In this document: positions 6,612 through 12,578 of the stretch, piece by piece
Layout of the letters: every line of letters starts with the position of its first letter
Position numbering within the stretch: position 1 is the first letter of the stretch
NCBI GenBank assembly: GCA_946405045.1
Contig: CAMJFV010000032.1
Coordinates: 1-12,578, forward strand
Origin: an uncultured Bacteroidales bacterium
Lineage (GTDB): Bacteria > Bacteroidota > Bacteroidia > Bacteroidales > Paludibacteraceae
DNA length: 12,578 nucleotides
Direction: 5' to 3'
Translations under genes and position numbers: made by a program
Notes under the pieces: generated by a model
The model's database searches: none
The model's input: the letters and a program-made list of their open reading frames with translations, nothing else
Told to the model about the DNA's origin: nothing

Positions 6612-7337
6612 TTATTTGTGTCTTAATGCCTCATGGTATAATCCACGTTGAAGCCTTTTCATCATTGGATAAAACAGCACATACGACACCACTGCGCATA
6701 CGATTGCACAGGTGATGGCGACGGCGATGTCCAATCCCACGTCGAACGCATTTTTGGAAATGGACAATCCGAATATCCTTGAAACTTGCTTGAATATATT
6801 TAGGAGGAAGACTCTTACAATCAGTTTTTGAGCCATTCTTTTTATGAATGTAGACACTGCCATGCCCAACAGCGATGTCATCGTTCGTGAGACAATCTTG
6901 TCGTGTTTGACCTCGTTGTTCAGAGAGATCAGAATCTCTCCGTCTACATTTTTGTCTGTATGTGTTTCGCTTTTTGGATTGCCGTATAAATACACTAGTT
7001 TCTGTGTCAGGATGAACACCACTATCTGAAACTGTATGAAGTCGACGACGCATGCTGTGTACATTGGCCATCCTGTCTGTGGAATGGCAAGCAGGAAAGA
7101 TAAAGCAGAGACAATCACGCAATGATATAGGATGGCCTTGTTAGAAGCGTCTTTCACCTCTTGCTTTGGCAAAACATCAATAGGTGAGCAATCGTTGAAG
7201 GTTCGGTTGAATATGCGTTTCAGATAAGAGTCTCTGTCGATGACGGCAAATGGCAGACGAAGGCCAGTCAGCAAGACACTGTCCCATATCGTGGTCAATT
7301 TCTGAATGATTCCCTTTATCTGGCTTTGAATGCCCAT
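6612..7337 (-). CDS. Membrane protein of unknown function
   Basis: A 241-residue protein I do not recognise. It shows two neighbouring membrane helices at about 68-85 and 92-118, a hydrophilic loop rich in charged residues (about 119-148), a moderately hydrophobic amphipathic stretch (about 152-190), and a third strong helix at about 201-223. A basic tail follows (MKRLQRGLYHEALRHK). The helix pair with an interrupting Pro-Gly-Trp-Pro (QTGWPMYT, 87-94) recalls EcsC- or DUF697-type membrane proteins, but no diagnostic motif is visible and I would not assign either. There is no signal peptide. It lies after rfbB on the same strand, 83 bases away, separated by a hairpin without a U-tract, so it may be read from the rfbB promoter. 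No -7 element is seen directly upstream. A role with the downstream methyltransferase/nuclease pair is possible but unproven. Confidence 0.7.
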   Translation of the reverse strand: MGIQSQIKGIIQKLTTIWDSVLLTGLRLPFAVIDRDSYLKRIFNRTFNDCSPIDVLPKQEVKDASNKAILYHCVIVSALSFLLAIPQTGWPMYTACVVDFIQFQIVVFILTQKLVYLYGNPKSETHTDKNVDGEILISLNNEVKHDKIVSRTMTSLLGMAVSTFIKRMAQKLIVRVFLLNIFKQVSRIFGLSISKNAFDVGLDIAVAITCAIVCAVVSYVLFYPMMKRLQRGLYHEALRHK

Positions 7338-7350
7338 CCTATTTGATAGC

Positions 7351-7397
7351 AGAGACGTCTATATAATAGTAGAGACGTCGCAATGCGGCGTCTCTAC
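7351..7397. repeat. GTAGAGACG hairpin with adjacent direct repeat
   Basis: GTAGAGACGTCGC (7369-7381) pairs with GCGGCGTCTCTAC (7385-7397) around a 3-base loop, 12 of 13 positions Watson-Crick with one T/G. AGAGACGTC of the left arm is repeated directly 20 bases upstream (7351-7359). It lies between rfbB and the unknown membrane protein gene. There is no T-run on the minus-strand side, so it is not a classical terminator. It resembles a dispersed REP-like palindrome and shares its arm with the tyrS terminator. Confidence 0.75.
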
Positions 7398-7420
7398 ATG
7401 AATTTATCGCCAATAAATAA

Positions 7421-8563
7421 TTATCTGCCTGAGTACATGCTGTCGTAGTACTTCTCGTATTCACCAGAAGTGATCTTGTCCATCCACTCCTGATTCTCAA
7501 GATACCACTTGACAGTCTTTTCGATACCTTCCTCAAACTGTAGGCTTGGCTCCCAACCCAATTCAGCCTGAAGCTTGCGTGAGTCGATAGCATAGCGTGC
7601 GTCGTGTCCAAGACGGTCTGTGACGTATGTGATAAGATCCATGTCCTCACCCTCTTTTCTTCCAAGAAGACGGTCGACAGTGTTGATCACGACCTTGATG
7701 ATGTCGATATTCTTCCACTCGTTGAATCCACCGATATTGTAAGTCTCAGCAATCTTACCTTTGTGGAAGATAACGTCGATTGCACGTGCATGGTCTTCAA
7801 CGAACAGCCAGTCGCGTACGTTCTCACCTTTGCCGTATACTGGCAATGGCTTGCGGTGGCGGATATTGTTGATGAACAGCGGAATCAGTTTCTCAGGGAA
7901 CTGGTATGGACCGTAGTTGTTGGAGCAGTTAGTCACGATAGTAGGCATGCCGTAAGTGTCGTGGAATGCTCTCACAAAATGGTCAGACGAAGCCTTAGAA
8001 GCTGAGTATGGAGAGTGTGGGTTGTATTTTGTTGTCTCCAAGAAGAAATCCTTACCATAAGCCTCATGGTGTTTGCCAGAAGAAGCTTTAGTAGTGAATG
8101 GAGGCTCAACACCCTCTGGATTAGTCATCTCCAATGCTCCATACACCTCATCTGTAGAGATGTGGTAGAAACGTTTTCCTTCGTATTTTTCAGGAAGAGA
8201 CTCCCAATAAAGTTTTGCGGCCTGAAGCAAAGAAAGAGTACCCATCACGTTTGTCTTTGCAAAAGTGAAAGGATCCTTGATTGATCTGTCGACGTGGCTC
8301 TCTGCAGCCAAGTGGATGATTCCGTCGACTTTCTCATCCTGCATAAGCATGTAGAATGCGTCGAAGTCGCAGATATCCATCTTCACGAATTTATAGTTTG
8401 GCTTGTCCTCGATATCTTTCAGATTTTCAAGGTTTCCGGCGTATGTCAACTTATCAAGATTGATAATGTTGTATTCAGGATATTTGTTTACAAACAAACG
8501 GACTACGTGCGAACCGATAAATCCCGCACCTCCTGTAATAACGATATTTCTTTTGAAATTCAT
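7421..8563 (-). CDS. rfbB: dTDP-glucose 4,6-dehydratase
   Basis: NAD-dependent short-chain dehydrogenase/reductase family enzyme that converts dTDP-D-glucose to dTDP-4-keto-6-deoxyglucose, the committed step to dTDP-rhamnose and other 6-deoxysugars for surface polysaccharides. From ATG 8563 it is 380 residues. The NAD-binding GGAGFIG motif is at 11-17, HLAAESHVDRS at 84-94, the catalytic T137-D138-E139 in HISTDEVYG, and Y186xxxK190 in SPYSASK. NCSNNYGPYQFPEKLIP at 212-228 is typical of RmlB. The frame extends three codons upstream to a TTG, but ATG 8563 aligns with the usual family start. The TATCTTTG promoter element lies 24 bases upstream. The usual partners rfbA, rfbC and rfbD are not adjacent: its neighbours are tyrS and an unknown membrane protein. 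Very confident on function. Confidence 0.96.
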   Translation of the reverse strand: MNFKRNIVITGGAGFIGSHVVRLFVNKYPEYNIINLDKLTYAGNLENLKDIEDKPNYKFVKMDICDFDAFYMLMQDEKVDGIIHLAAESHVDRSIKDPFTFAKTNVMGTLSLLQAAKLYWESLPEKYEGKRFYHISTDEVYGALEMTNPEGVEPPFTTKASSGKHHEAYGKDFFLETTKYNPHSPYSASKASSDHFVRAFHDTYGMPTIVTNCSNNYGPYQFPEKLIPLFINNIRHRKPLPVYGKGENVRDWLFVEDHARAIDVIFHKGKIAETYNIGGFNEWKNIDIIKVVINTVDRLLGRKEGEDMDLITYVTDRLGHDARYAIDSRKLQAELGWEPSLQFEEGIEKTVKWYLENQEWMDKITSGEYEKYYDSMYSGR

Positions 8564-8586
8564 ACTATTCAAGTGTATAATTTTTG

Positions 8587-8594
8587 CAAAGATA
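8587..8594 (-). promoter_or_regulatory. -7 promoter element of rfbB
   Basis: The minus strand reads TATCTTTG, a full TAnnTTTG match placed 24 bases before ATG 8563, giving a leader of about 15-20 bases. A TTTCG sequence about 20 bases further upstream may act as a weak -33 box. Placement after the tyrS terminator supports an independent promoter. Confidence 0.6.
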
Positions 8595-8626
8595 TGTAAA
8601 AATGCCGAATGCGAAATGCTTAATGT

Positions 8627-8656
8627 AAAAAAAGAGACGATGCGAGCACCGTCTCT
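8627..8656 (-). terminator. Intrinsic terminator of tyrS
   Basis: On the minus strand a hairpin with arms AGAGACGGTG and CATCGTCTCT (8656-8647 with 8642-8633; one A/C mismatch, 4-base loop) is followed directly by seven T. It begins 23 bases after the tyrS stop. The AGAGACG arm is the same as in the hairpin at 7369-7397. Confidence 0.85.
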
Positions 8657-8679
8657 ACAGAATATTTTGATTTTTACGA

Positions 8680-9975
8680 TTATTTCGCAACGATCAAGAA
8701 GTAGTTCTTCTTTCCACGCTGAGCAAGGATATACTTGCCGTTAAGAAGAGAATCAGCGTTGATTACAGTATCGTAGGAAGCCAACTTCTCTTTATTGATT
8801 GCAACGCCACCGCCTTGAACCATCTTTCTCAACTCACCCTTTGAAGCGAATACATTTGCTTTGTCTGTAAGCAAGTCTGCAGCTGCGATTCCAGCCTCAA
8901 TCTCACTTTTGGAAACCTCAAACTGAGGCACTCCTTCAAACACTGAAAGTAGAGTCTCCTCATCAAGTTTCTTCAATGAGTCTGCTGTTGCATTTCCGAA
9001 CAAGATATTTGAAGCCTCAACCGCTGCCTCATAATCCTCACGTGAGTGAACCATTACTGTAAGTTCTTCAGCAAGTCTCTTCTGAAGTGGGCGCAAGTGT
9101 GGAGCCTCAGCCTGTTCCTTCACCAAACCTTCGATCTCCTCTTTTGAAAGAGATGTGAAGATCTTGATGTACTTTTCTGCATCGTCGTCTGAAACGTTTA
9201 GCCAGAATTGGTAGAACTTGTATGGAGAAGTACGCTTTCTGTCAAGCCATACGTTGCCCGACTCAGTTTTTCCGAACTTCTTTCCGTCTGCCTTAGTGAT
9301 AAGAGGACAAGTAAGAGCGTATGCCTCAGCACCGCTGATCTTACGGATCATCTCAGTTCCAGTAGTGATGTTACCCCATTGGTCTGCACCACCAAGTTGA
9401 AGCTTACAGTTCTTAGTCTCGTTCAGGTAGACGAAGTCGTAACCCTGAAGAAGCTGGTAAGAGAATTCTGTGAACGACATACCGTCAGCACCGTTCTCAC
9501 CTGTGAAACGACGCTTTACAGAATCCTTACTCATCATATAATTTACAGTGATAAGTTTACCGATGTTGCGGATGAAATCAAGGAAAGTGAAGTTTTTCAT
9601 CCAATCGTAGTTGTTGACAAGTTCAGCTTTGTTTGGAGCATCGCTGTCGAAATCCAAAAATTTTGAAAGCTGAGCCTTGATGCACTCTTGATTGTGGCGA
9701 AGCATAGCCTCGTCGATAAGCACACGCTCCTGTGACTTTCCAGAAGGGTCGCCGATCATACCTGTAGCACCACCGATAAGGGCAAGCGGTTTGTGTCCAG
9801 AACGTTGGAAATGACGAAGCATCATCACACCAACAAGGTGACCGATATGTAGTGAGTCAGCAGTTGGGTCGATACCCAAATATGCTGTTGTGACCTCTTT
9901 TTTCAATTGTTCTTCTGTGCCCGGCGTCATGTCCTGAATCATGCCGCGCCATCTTAGTTCTTCAACGAAATTCAT
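8680..9975 (-). CDS. tyrS: Tyrosyl-tRNA synthetase
   Basis: Class I aminoacyl-tRNA synthetase that charges tRNA-Tyr in the cytosol. The 431 residues are normal for bacterial TyrRS. The HIGH motif is HIGH at 43-46 (YLGIDPTADSLHIGHLVGV). The KMSKS-equivalent loop is KFGKT at 233-237, the usual TyrRS form. GGADQWGNI (195-203) and the QLLQGYDF region (174-181) belong to the tyrosine pocket. A C-terminal S4-like RNA-binding domain occupies about 365-431 (GELRKMVQGGGVAINKEKL). ATG 9975 begins the conserved MNFVEELRWRGMIQDMTPGTEEQL start. It is divergent from efp and is followed by its own terminator, so it is probably monocistronic. No T-box leader is visible in the short upstream gap. Very confident. 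Confidence 0.98.
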   Translation of the reverse strand: MNFVEELRWRGMIQDMTPGTEEQLKKEVTTAYLGIDPTADSLHIGHLVGVMMLRHFQRSGHKPLALIGGATGMIGDPSGKSQERVLIDEAMLRHNQECIKAQLSKFLDFDSDAPNKAELVNNYDWMKNFTFLDFIRNIGKLITVNYMMSKDSVKRRFTGENGADGMSFTEFSYQLLQGYDFVYLNETKNCKLQLGGADQWGNITTGTEMIRKISGAEAYALTCPLITKADGKKFGKTESGNVWLDRKRTSPYKFYQFWLNVSDDDAEKYIKIFTSLSKEEIEGLVKEQAEAPHLRPLQKRLAEELTVMVHSREDYEAAVEASNILFGNATADSLKKLDEETLLSVFEGVPQFEVSKSEIEAGIAAADLLTDKANVFASKGELRKMVQGGGVAINKEKLASYDTVINADSLLNGKYILAQRGKKNYFLIVAK

Positions 9976-10010
9976 ATATCTATATTTCTGTTTTCTTTTA
10001 AAAGCGTCGG

Positions 10011-10018
10011 CAAAAATA
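10011..10018 (-). promoter_or_regulatory. -7 promoter element of tyrS
   Basis: The minus strand reads TATTTTTG, a full TAnnTTTG match 35 bases before ATG 9975, implying a leader of roughly 30 bases. The -33 region is a T-rich tract without a clean TTTG. Confidence 0.5.
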
Positions 10019-10039
10019 ATATTTTTTTAGGGAAAAATA

Positions 10040-10069
10040 GTTGAATATCGTATAATTAAACTAAATTTG
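10040..10069 (+). promoter_or_regulatory. Promoter of efp
   Basis: TAAATTTG (10062-10069) matches the Bacteroidetes -7 element, with GTTG (10040-10043) as a -33 box after an 18-base spacer. The start codon lies 34 bases further on. Together with the tyrS element at 10011-10018 it makes a compact back-to-back promoter pair. Confidence 0.65.
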
Positions 10070-10102
10070 CGGACAAAATATAAAACGTAACTTATAATTC
10101 TT

Positions 10103-10666
10103 ATGATTAATTCACAAGATATCAAGATCGGAAGCTGCGTTCGTTTGGATGGCAAGCTTTATTTCTGTATTGATTTCCAGCATGTAAAGCCAGGTAAGGG
10201 TAATACAATCATGCGTGTTAAGCTAAAGTGTGTAACTGATGGTCGCGTATTGGAGCGTCGCTTTGATATTGGAGAGAAGCTTGAGGATGTACGCGTAGAG
10301 CGTCGTGAGCACCAGTACCTTTACAAGGAGGGTGAGGATCTAATCTTCATGAACAATGAGACTTTCGAGCAGATTCCTTTGAATCCAGAGTTGGTGACAG
10401 GTGTTGAGTATATGAAGGAGGGTGACACAGTAGAGCTTGTTGTTGATGCTTCTAACGAGAACGTTCTTTTCGGAGAAATGCCAATCAAGACTAAGCTTAA
10501 GGTTACTTACACAGAGCCAGGTATCAAGGGTGATACAGCAACTAATACTCTTAAGCCTGCTACAGTTGAGACTGGTGCAGAGGTACGTGTTCCTTTGTTC
10601 ATCGAGGAAGGTGCTATCATCGAGATCGATACTCGTGACGGTTCTTACCTTGGAAGAGAGAGATAA
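10103..10666 (+). CDS. efp: Translation elongation factor P
   Basis: Ribosome-binding factor that relieves stalling at polyproline stretches by entering between the P and E sites. The 187 residues have the standard three-domain layout: a KOW-like N-terminal domain (about 1-64), a middle OB domain (about 65-127) and a C-terminal OB domain (about 130-187). The tip loop is HVKPGKGN, with K32 at the position that is lysylated in E. coli. No epmA or epmB gene is in the window, so the modification state cannot be inferred. The C-terminal IEIDTRDGSYLGRER matches the family ending. Codon use is of the highly expressed type. It is divergent from tyrS and closed by a terminator. Very confident. Confidence 0.98.
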   Translation: MINSQDIKIGSCVRLDGKLYFCIDFQHVKPGKGNTIMRVKLKCVTDGRVLERRFDIGEKLEDVRVERREHQYLYKEGEDLIFMNNETFEQIPLNPELVTGVEYMKEGDTVELVVDASNENVLFGEMPIKTKLKVTYTEPGIKGDTATNTLKPATVETGAEVRVPLFIEEGAIIEIDTRDGSYLGRER

Positions 10667-10691
10667 GAGACATTTTAATGTTTGTTCTATT

Positions 10692-10730
10692 TGGGCGACG
10701 AGGCATTTATTGCTTAGTTGCCCATTTTTT
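10692..10730 (+). terminator. Intrinsic terminator after efp
   Basis: GGGCGAC/GTTGCCC with an inner AGGC/GCTT extension (10693-10704 with 10712-10723, 7-base loop; G-U pairs and one mismatch), closed by T-A and followed by six T (10725-10730). It lies 26 bases after the efp stop and only 25 bases before the next start codon. Confidence 0.85.
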
Positions 10731-10754
10731 ATTATATAATATGTATAGTCTGAT

Positions 10755-11066
10755 ATGAAGAAGATAAAAATCACAGTTGTCCGTAAGGCTTGTTATAAGG
10801 ATCTGATGGAGAAATATGAAAATCCTATTGAGCATGCATGTGATTTGAATGAGGGTCAGGTGTTCATCGCTAACGGGTGGGAGAGACCGGAAGGTTTCTG
10901 CATCAGTGCATGGGAGAGTATTTCTCCATTTGTGATGACTCTTGCACATGGAGGAGAGAATTTCTACGGCGGATGGATGAAGAACCCTAAGTCGGCAATG
11001 ATCTCTTGCAATGATGGATTTCGCCCCGTCTCCTTTTTGATTGAGACTTTGGAGGAAGAAGGTTAA
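10755..11066 (+). CDS. TIGR04076-like small conserved protein
   Basis: A 103-residue soluble protein matching the pattern I know for the uncharacterised TIGR04076 family: MKKIKITVVRKA at the start, PEGFCISAWESI (45-56), LAHGG (63-67), and CNDGFRPVSFLIE (85-97) near the end. Four cysteines (C13, C29, C49, C85) are well spaced and could bind metal or be redox-active, but this is inference. No signal peptide or membrane segment is seen. The bcp peroxiredoxin gene follows 30 bases downstream on the same strand without a terminator, so the two are probably co-transcribed. No TAnnTTTG element is seen in the 25 bases after the efp terminator, so transcription may depend on partial read-through from efp. 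Confidence 0.75.
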   Translation: MKKIKITVVRKACYKDLMEKYENPIEHACDLNEGQVFIANGWERPEGFCISAWESISPFVMTLAHGGENFYGGWMKNPKSAMISCNDGFRPVSFLIETLEEEG

Positions 11067-11096
11067 GACGAAGCTGTTAACAAAAACAATATAGTT

Positions 11097-11561
11097 ATGA
11101 ATATAGGAGATAAAATACCTGCTATTCTTGGTAAAGATCAGGATGGTAATGAGATTAAGGCGGAAGATTTCCGTGGAAAGAAGTTGGTGCTTTATGCATA
11201 TCCTAAAGACAACACAGGAGGATGCACTGCTGAGGCTTGTTCTCTACGTGATCATAAATCAGAATTGTCTGCGAAAGGTTACGAAATTATTGGTATAAGT
11301 AAAGATTCTGCAACGTCGCACAAGAAATTCATTGAGAAACAGGATCTTAATTTTAATCTTATTGCTGATACAGATACAACTCTGCTTCAGGAACTTGGAG
11401 CGTGGGGAGAAAAGAAATTTATGGGCAAAACATGTGTTGGCACTCTTCGTACTACTTTTCTTGTGAATGAAGAAGGTGTCATTACTCACATTTTCACACC
11501 TAAGGAGATTAAAACCAAACTGCATGCTGAGCAGATATTGGAAGTGATTGGGAAAATGTGA
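11097..11561 (+). CDS. bcp: Peroxiredoxin, Bcp/PrxQ type
   Basis: Thiol peroxidase that reduces hydrogen peroxide and organic peroxides with electrons from thioredoxin, in the cytoplasm. The 154 residues match Bcp length. The peroxidatic site P36-K-D-N-T40-G-G-C43 fits the PxxxTxxC motif. C48, five residues later, is the usual resolving cysteine of the atypical 2-Cys type. WGEKKFMGKTCVGTLRTTFLV (about 101-121) is characteristic of the family. The residue two before the peroxidatic cysteine is Gly, where E. coli Bcp has Pro. It probably shares a transcript with the preceding TIGR04076-like gene. The next gene has its own promoter. Very confident. Confidence 0.96.
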   Translation: MNIGDKIPAILGKDQDGNEIKAEDFRGKKLVLYAYPKDNTGGCTAEACSLRDHKSELSAKGYEIIGISKDSATSHKKFIEKQDLNFNLIADTDTTLLQELGAWGEKKFMGKTCVGTLRTTFLVNEEGVITHIFTPKEIKTKLHAEQILEVIGKM

Positions 11562-11630
11562 TGAAAAAATGTCTTTTTGTCCAAATACAGCACAAAATTT
11601 GTTCGAAATGTACAAATGGACGTCAAAAAG

Positions 11631-11645
11631 TGTTGTTTGACAACA
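11631..11645. promoter_or_regulatory. Palindrome over the -33 box, possible operator
   Basis: TGTTGT-TTG-ACAACA is a perfect 6-bp inverted repeat with a 3-base centre. It extends on both sides after one mismatch (AA/TT). It covers the -33 box and would block sigma-factor contact if a dimeric regulator bound it. No regulator gene is nearby. Confidence 0.45.
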
Positions 11646-11662
11646 TTTATTTGTTAGTTTTG
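11632..11662 (+). promoter_or_regulatory. Promoter of the outer-membrane protein gene
   Basis: TAGTTTTG (11655-11662) is a full TAnnTTTG -7 match. GTTG (11632-11635) lies 19 bases upstream as the -33 box, the normal Bacteroidetes spacing. The start codon is 32 bases after the -7 element, giving a leader of about 25 bases. Confidence 0.75.
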
Positions 11663-11694
11663 CATCAGTTAAAACGTTTTTAAAGCAAATAAAC

Positions 11695-12402
11695 ATGAAA
11701 AAACTTATTTTTGCTTCAGCAGCTCTTTGTGCAGCTGCTACTATCTCAGCACAGGAGGTAGTTGAGGCACAGGCACAGCCACAAACTCAGGTAGAAGAGG
11801 CTCCAGCTGCTAAGACATTTAAGGCTGGTTCTGAGAGATTCGGTGCAGAGGCAGGTCTTTCTCTAGGTAATGGTTTCAGCTTGAACGGTGGTAATCTAAA
11901 TTTCAACTACACTTTGTCTGATGAGTGGATGGTTCGTTTAGGTTTTGGAGTTATTGTAGATAAGACAGCTTCTAATGATGAGGATGGCAACAAGGCTCAC
12001 AACACACAATCATCATTTAACATTAAGCCAGGTATCATTTATTCTTTCTCTGGAACAGATCGTCTTGAGCCATACGTAGGATTGGAGCTTGTTTTTGGAC
12101 TTGATTCATCTTGCGAGTATAGCAATGTTAAGCAAGACGGTGCAACTTATGAGAGAGAGAATAAGACAAGAAATAGCCACTTCGGTGCTAATGCAGTAAC
12201 TGGTTTCAATTTCTATGTAGCAAAGGATCTTTACGTAGGTGCTGAGGTTGGTTTGGGATTTGTTGTTACTCCACAATCTCACAAGTTTGGAACTGATGAA
12301 GAAGGAAAGGAATATGATTCAAAGGACGACAAATCAAAGTCTCATACAACTCATATCAGTCCTAATTGCACACCTTCAGTTCGTGTAGGTTGGAAGTTCT
12401 AA
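11695..12402 (+). CDS. Secreted outer-membrane beta-barrel protein (OmpX/porin-like)
   Basis: 235 residues. The signal peptide is MKKLIFASAALCAAATISA, probably cut after A19 (ISA|QE). A Gln/Glu/Ala/Pro-rich linker follows (about 20-42) and then alternating amphipathic beta strands, for example GAEAGLSLGNGFSL, NLNFNYTLSDEWMVRLGFGV, EPYVGLELVFGL and LYVGAEVGLGFVV, up to the C-terminal strand SVRVGWKF. The final Phe is the signal recognised by the BAM assembly machinery. Size suggests a small barrel of about 8-10 strands with one long charged loop (about 196-220) likely facing outside. The exact family and ligand are not recognisable. The gene is preceded by the clearest promoter in the window and closed by a strong terminator, so it is probably monocistronic and well expressed. 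Confidence 0.85.
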   Translation: MKKLIFASAALCAAATISAQEVVEAQAQPQTQVEEAPAAKTFKAGSERFGAEAGLSLGNGFSLNGGNLNFNYTLSDEWMVRLGFGVIVDKTASNDEDGNKAHNTQSSFNIKPGIIYSFSGTDRLEPYVGLELVFGLDSSCEYSNVKQDGATYERENKTRNSHFGANAVTGFNFYVAKDLYVGAEVGLGFVVTPQSHKFGTDEEGKEYDSKDDKSKSHTTHISPNCTPSVRVGWKF

Positions 12403-12449
12403 TCAATTAGAAATTTAATGAGGAATGTTAAATCATTTCCTCTAACAGT

Positions 12450-12484
12450 AAAAAACACGGGTTCCGTTTTGGAATCCGTGTTTT
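12450..12484. terminator. Bidirectional terminator after the outer-membrane protein gene
   Basis: AAAACACGGGTTCC (12452-12465) pairs with GGAATCCGTGTTTT (12471-12484), 14 bp with one G-U on the plus strand, 5-base loop. T-runs on the right and A-runs on the left allow termination in both directions. It serves the outer-membrane protein gene and the convergent gene ending at 12507. Confidence 0.9.
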
Positions 12485-12506
12485 CTTATTTCTAATTCTT
12501 AATTTT

Positions 12507-12578
12507 TCATTTAGCATTGACTTTGTATGTCTTTGCTGAATCCTTCGATTTCAACAAATATACGCCTTTGCCAAACAC
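12507..12578 (-). CDS. C-terminal end of a convergent gene, possible T9SS-sorted protein (partial)
   Basis: The minus strand is open from the window edge to TGA at 12507-12509 and gives 23 residues, FGKGVYLLKSKDSAKTYKV in their core, ending in NAK. The pattern G-V-Y-L-x-K followed by a K-rich beta strand at the extreme C-terminus is typical of the type A sorting domain of type IX secretion cargo in Bacteroidetes. It is also found in other Ig-like C-terminal tails. The placement of a bidirectional terminator just after its stop supports a real gene end. The rest of the protein lies outside the window. Confidence 0.55.
   Translation of the reverse strand: MFGKGVYLLKSKDSAKTYKVNAK

Noticed and set aside
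8564..8572. TTG start of rfbB giving three extra residues
   Set aside because: ATG 8563 matches the family N-terminus directly before the NAD-binding motif and is the commoner start codon.
10735..10740. TATAAT as a sigma-70 type -10 box before the TIGR04076-like gene
   Set aside because: Bacteroidetes use TAnnTTTG rather than TATAAT, and the only TTG box upstream is 11 bases away and inside the terminator stem.
11573..11630. Inverted repeat CTTTTTG-TCCA with TGGA-CGT-CAAAAAG downstream of bcp
   Set aside because: The loop is over 30 bases, the stem is bulged and no T-run follows, so it is not a credible terminator; it may be chance in A+T-rich DNA.

Overview
The window looks like a chromosomal segment from a member of the order Bacteroidales (Bacteroides/Phocaeicola/Prevotella-like; I cannot resolve the genus). 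The reasons are the protein families present (Bacteroidetes-style RibBA, LptF/G permease, TyrS, ExbB, an OM beta-barrel ending in Phe, a C-terminal tail like those of type IX secretion cargo), repeated matches to the Bacteroidetes -7 promoter element TAnnTTTG upstream of genes, and the absence of strong Shine-Dalgarno sequences.

Region 1 (1-3475), minus strand: an apparent operon lptF-like permease > ribBA > exbB (cut by the window edge). lptF and ribBA overlap by 11 bases and ribBA and exbB are 30 bases apart. It combines envelope lipid export, riboflavin precursor synthesis and an energy-transducing inner-membrane proton channel. Region 2 (3476-3814), plus strand: a small GlsB/YeaQ-type membrane protein ending in a long bidirectional hairpin terminator.

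Region 3 (3813-7420), minus strand: the accessory part. A membrane protein of unknown function is followed by about 600 bases of non-coding DNA, then an EcoRI-family adenine methyltransferase and, 20 bases later, a DUF262 + HNH nuclease. The last two look like a modification/nuclease defence pair. The non-coding DNA contains a 41-bp tandem repeat, a Bacteroidetes-type -7 element, and about 200 bases with three nested and two crossing inverted repeats, which looks like a structured leader or small RNA of the methyltransferase gene. A 52-codon ORF starts in this structure and ends inside the methyltransferase start region.

Region 4 (7421-10102), minus strand: a stand-alone dTDP-glucose 4,6-dehydratase (rfbB) and tyrosyl-tRNA synthetase (tyrS), separated by a terminator; each has its own -7 element. 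Two related GTAGAGACG hairpins lie downstream of these two genes. Region 5 (10103-12506), plus strand: efp (divergent from tyrS), a TIGR04076-like small protein, a Bcp/PrxQ peroxiredoxin, and a secreted outer-membrane beta-barrel protein with a clear promoter overlapped by a palindrome. The window closes with a bidirectional terminator and the last 23 codons of a convergent gene whose tail resembles a type IX secretion sorting domain.

The most promising candidate for something undescribed is the methyltransferase + DUF262-HNH pair together with its structured leader. No tRNA, rRNA, intact insertion sequence or CRISPR array was seen.
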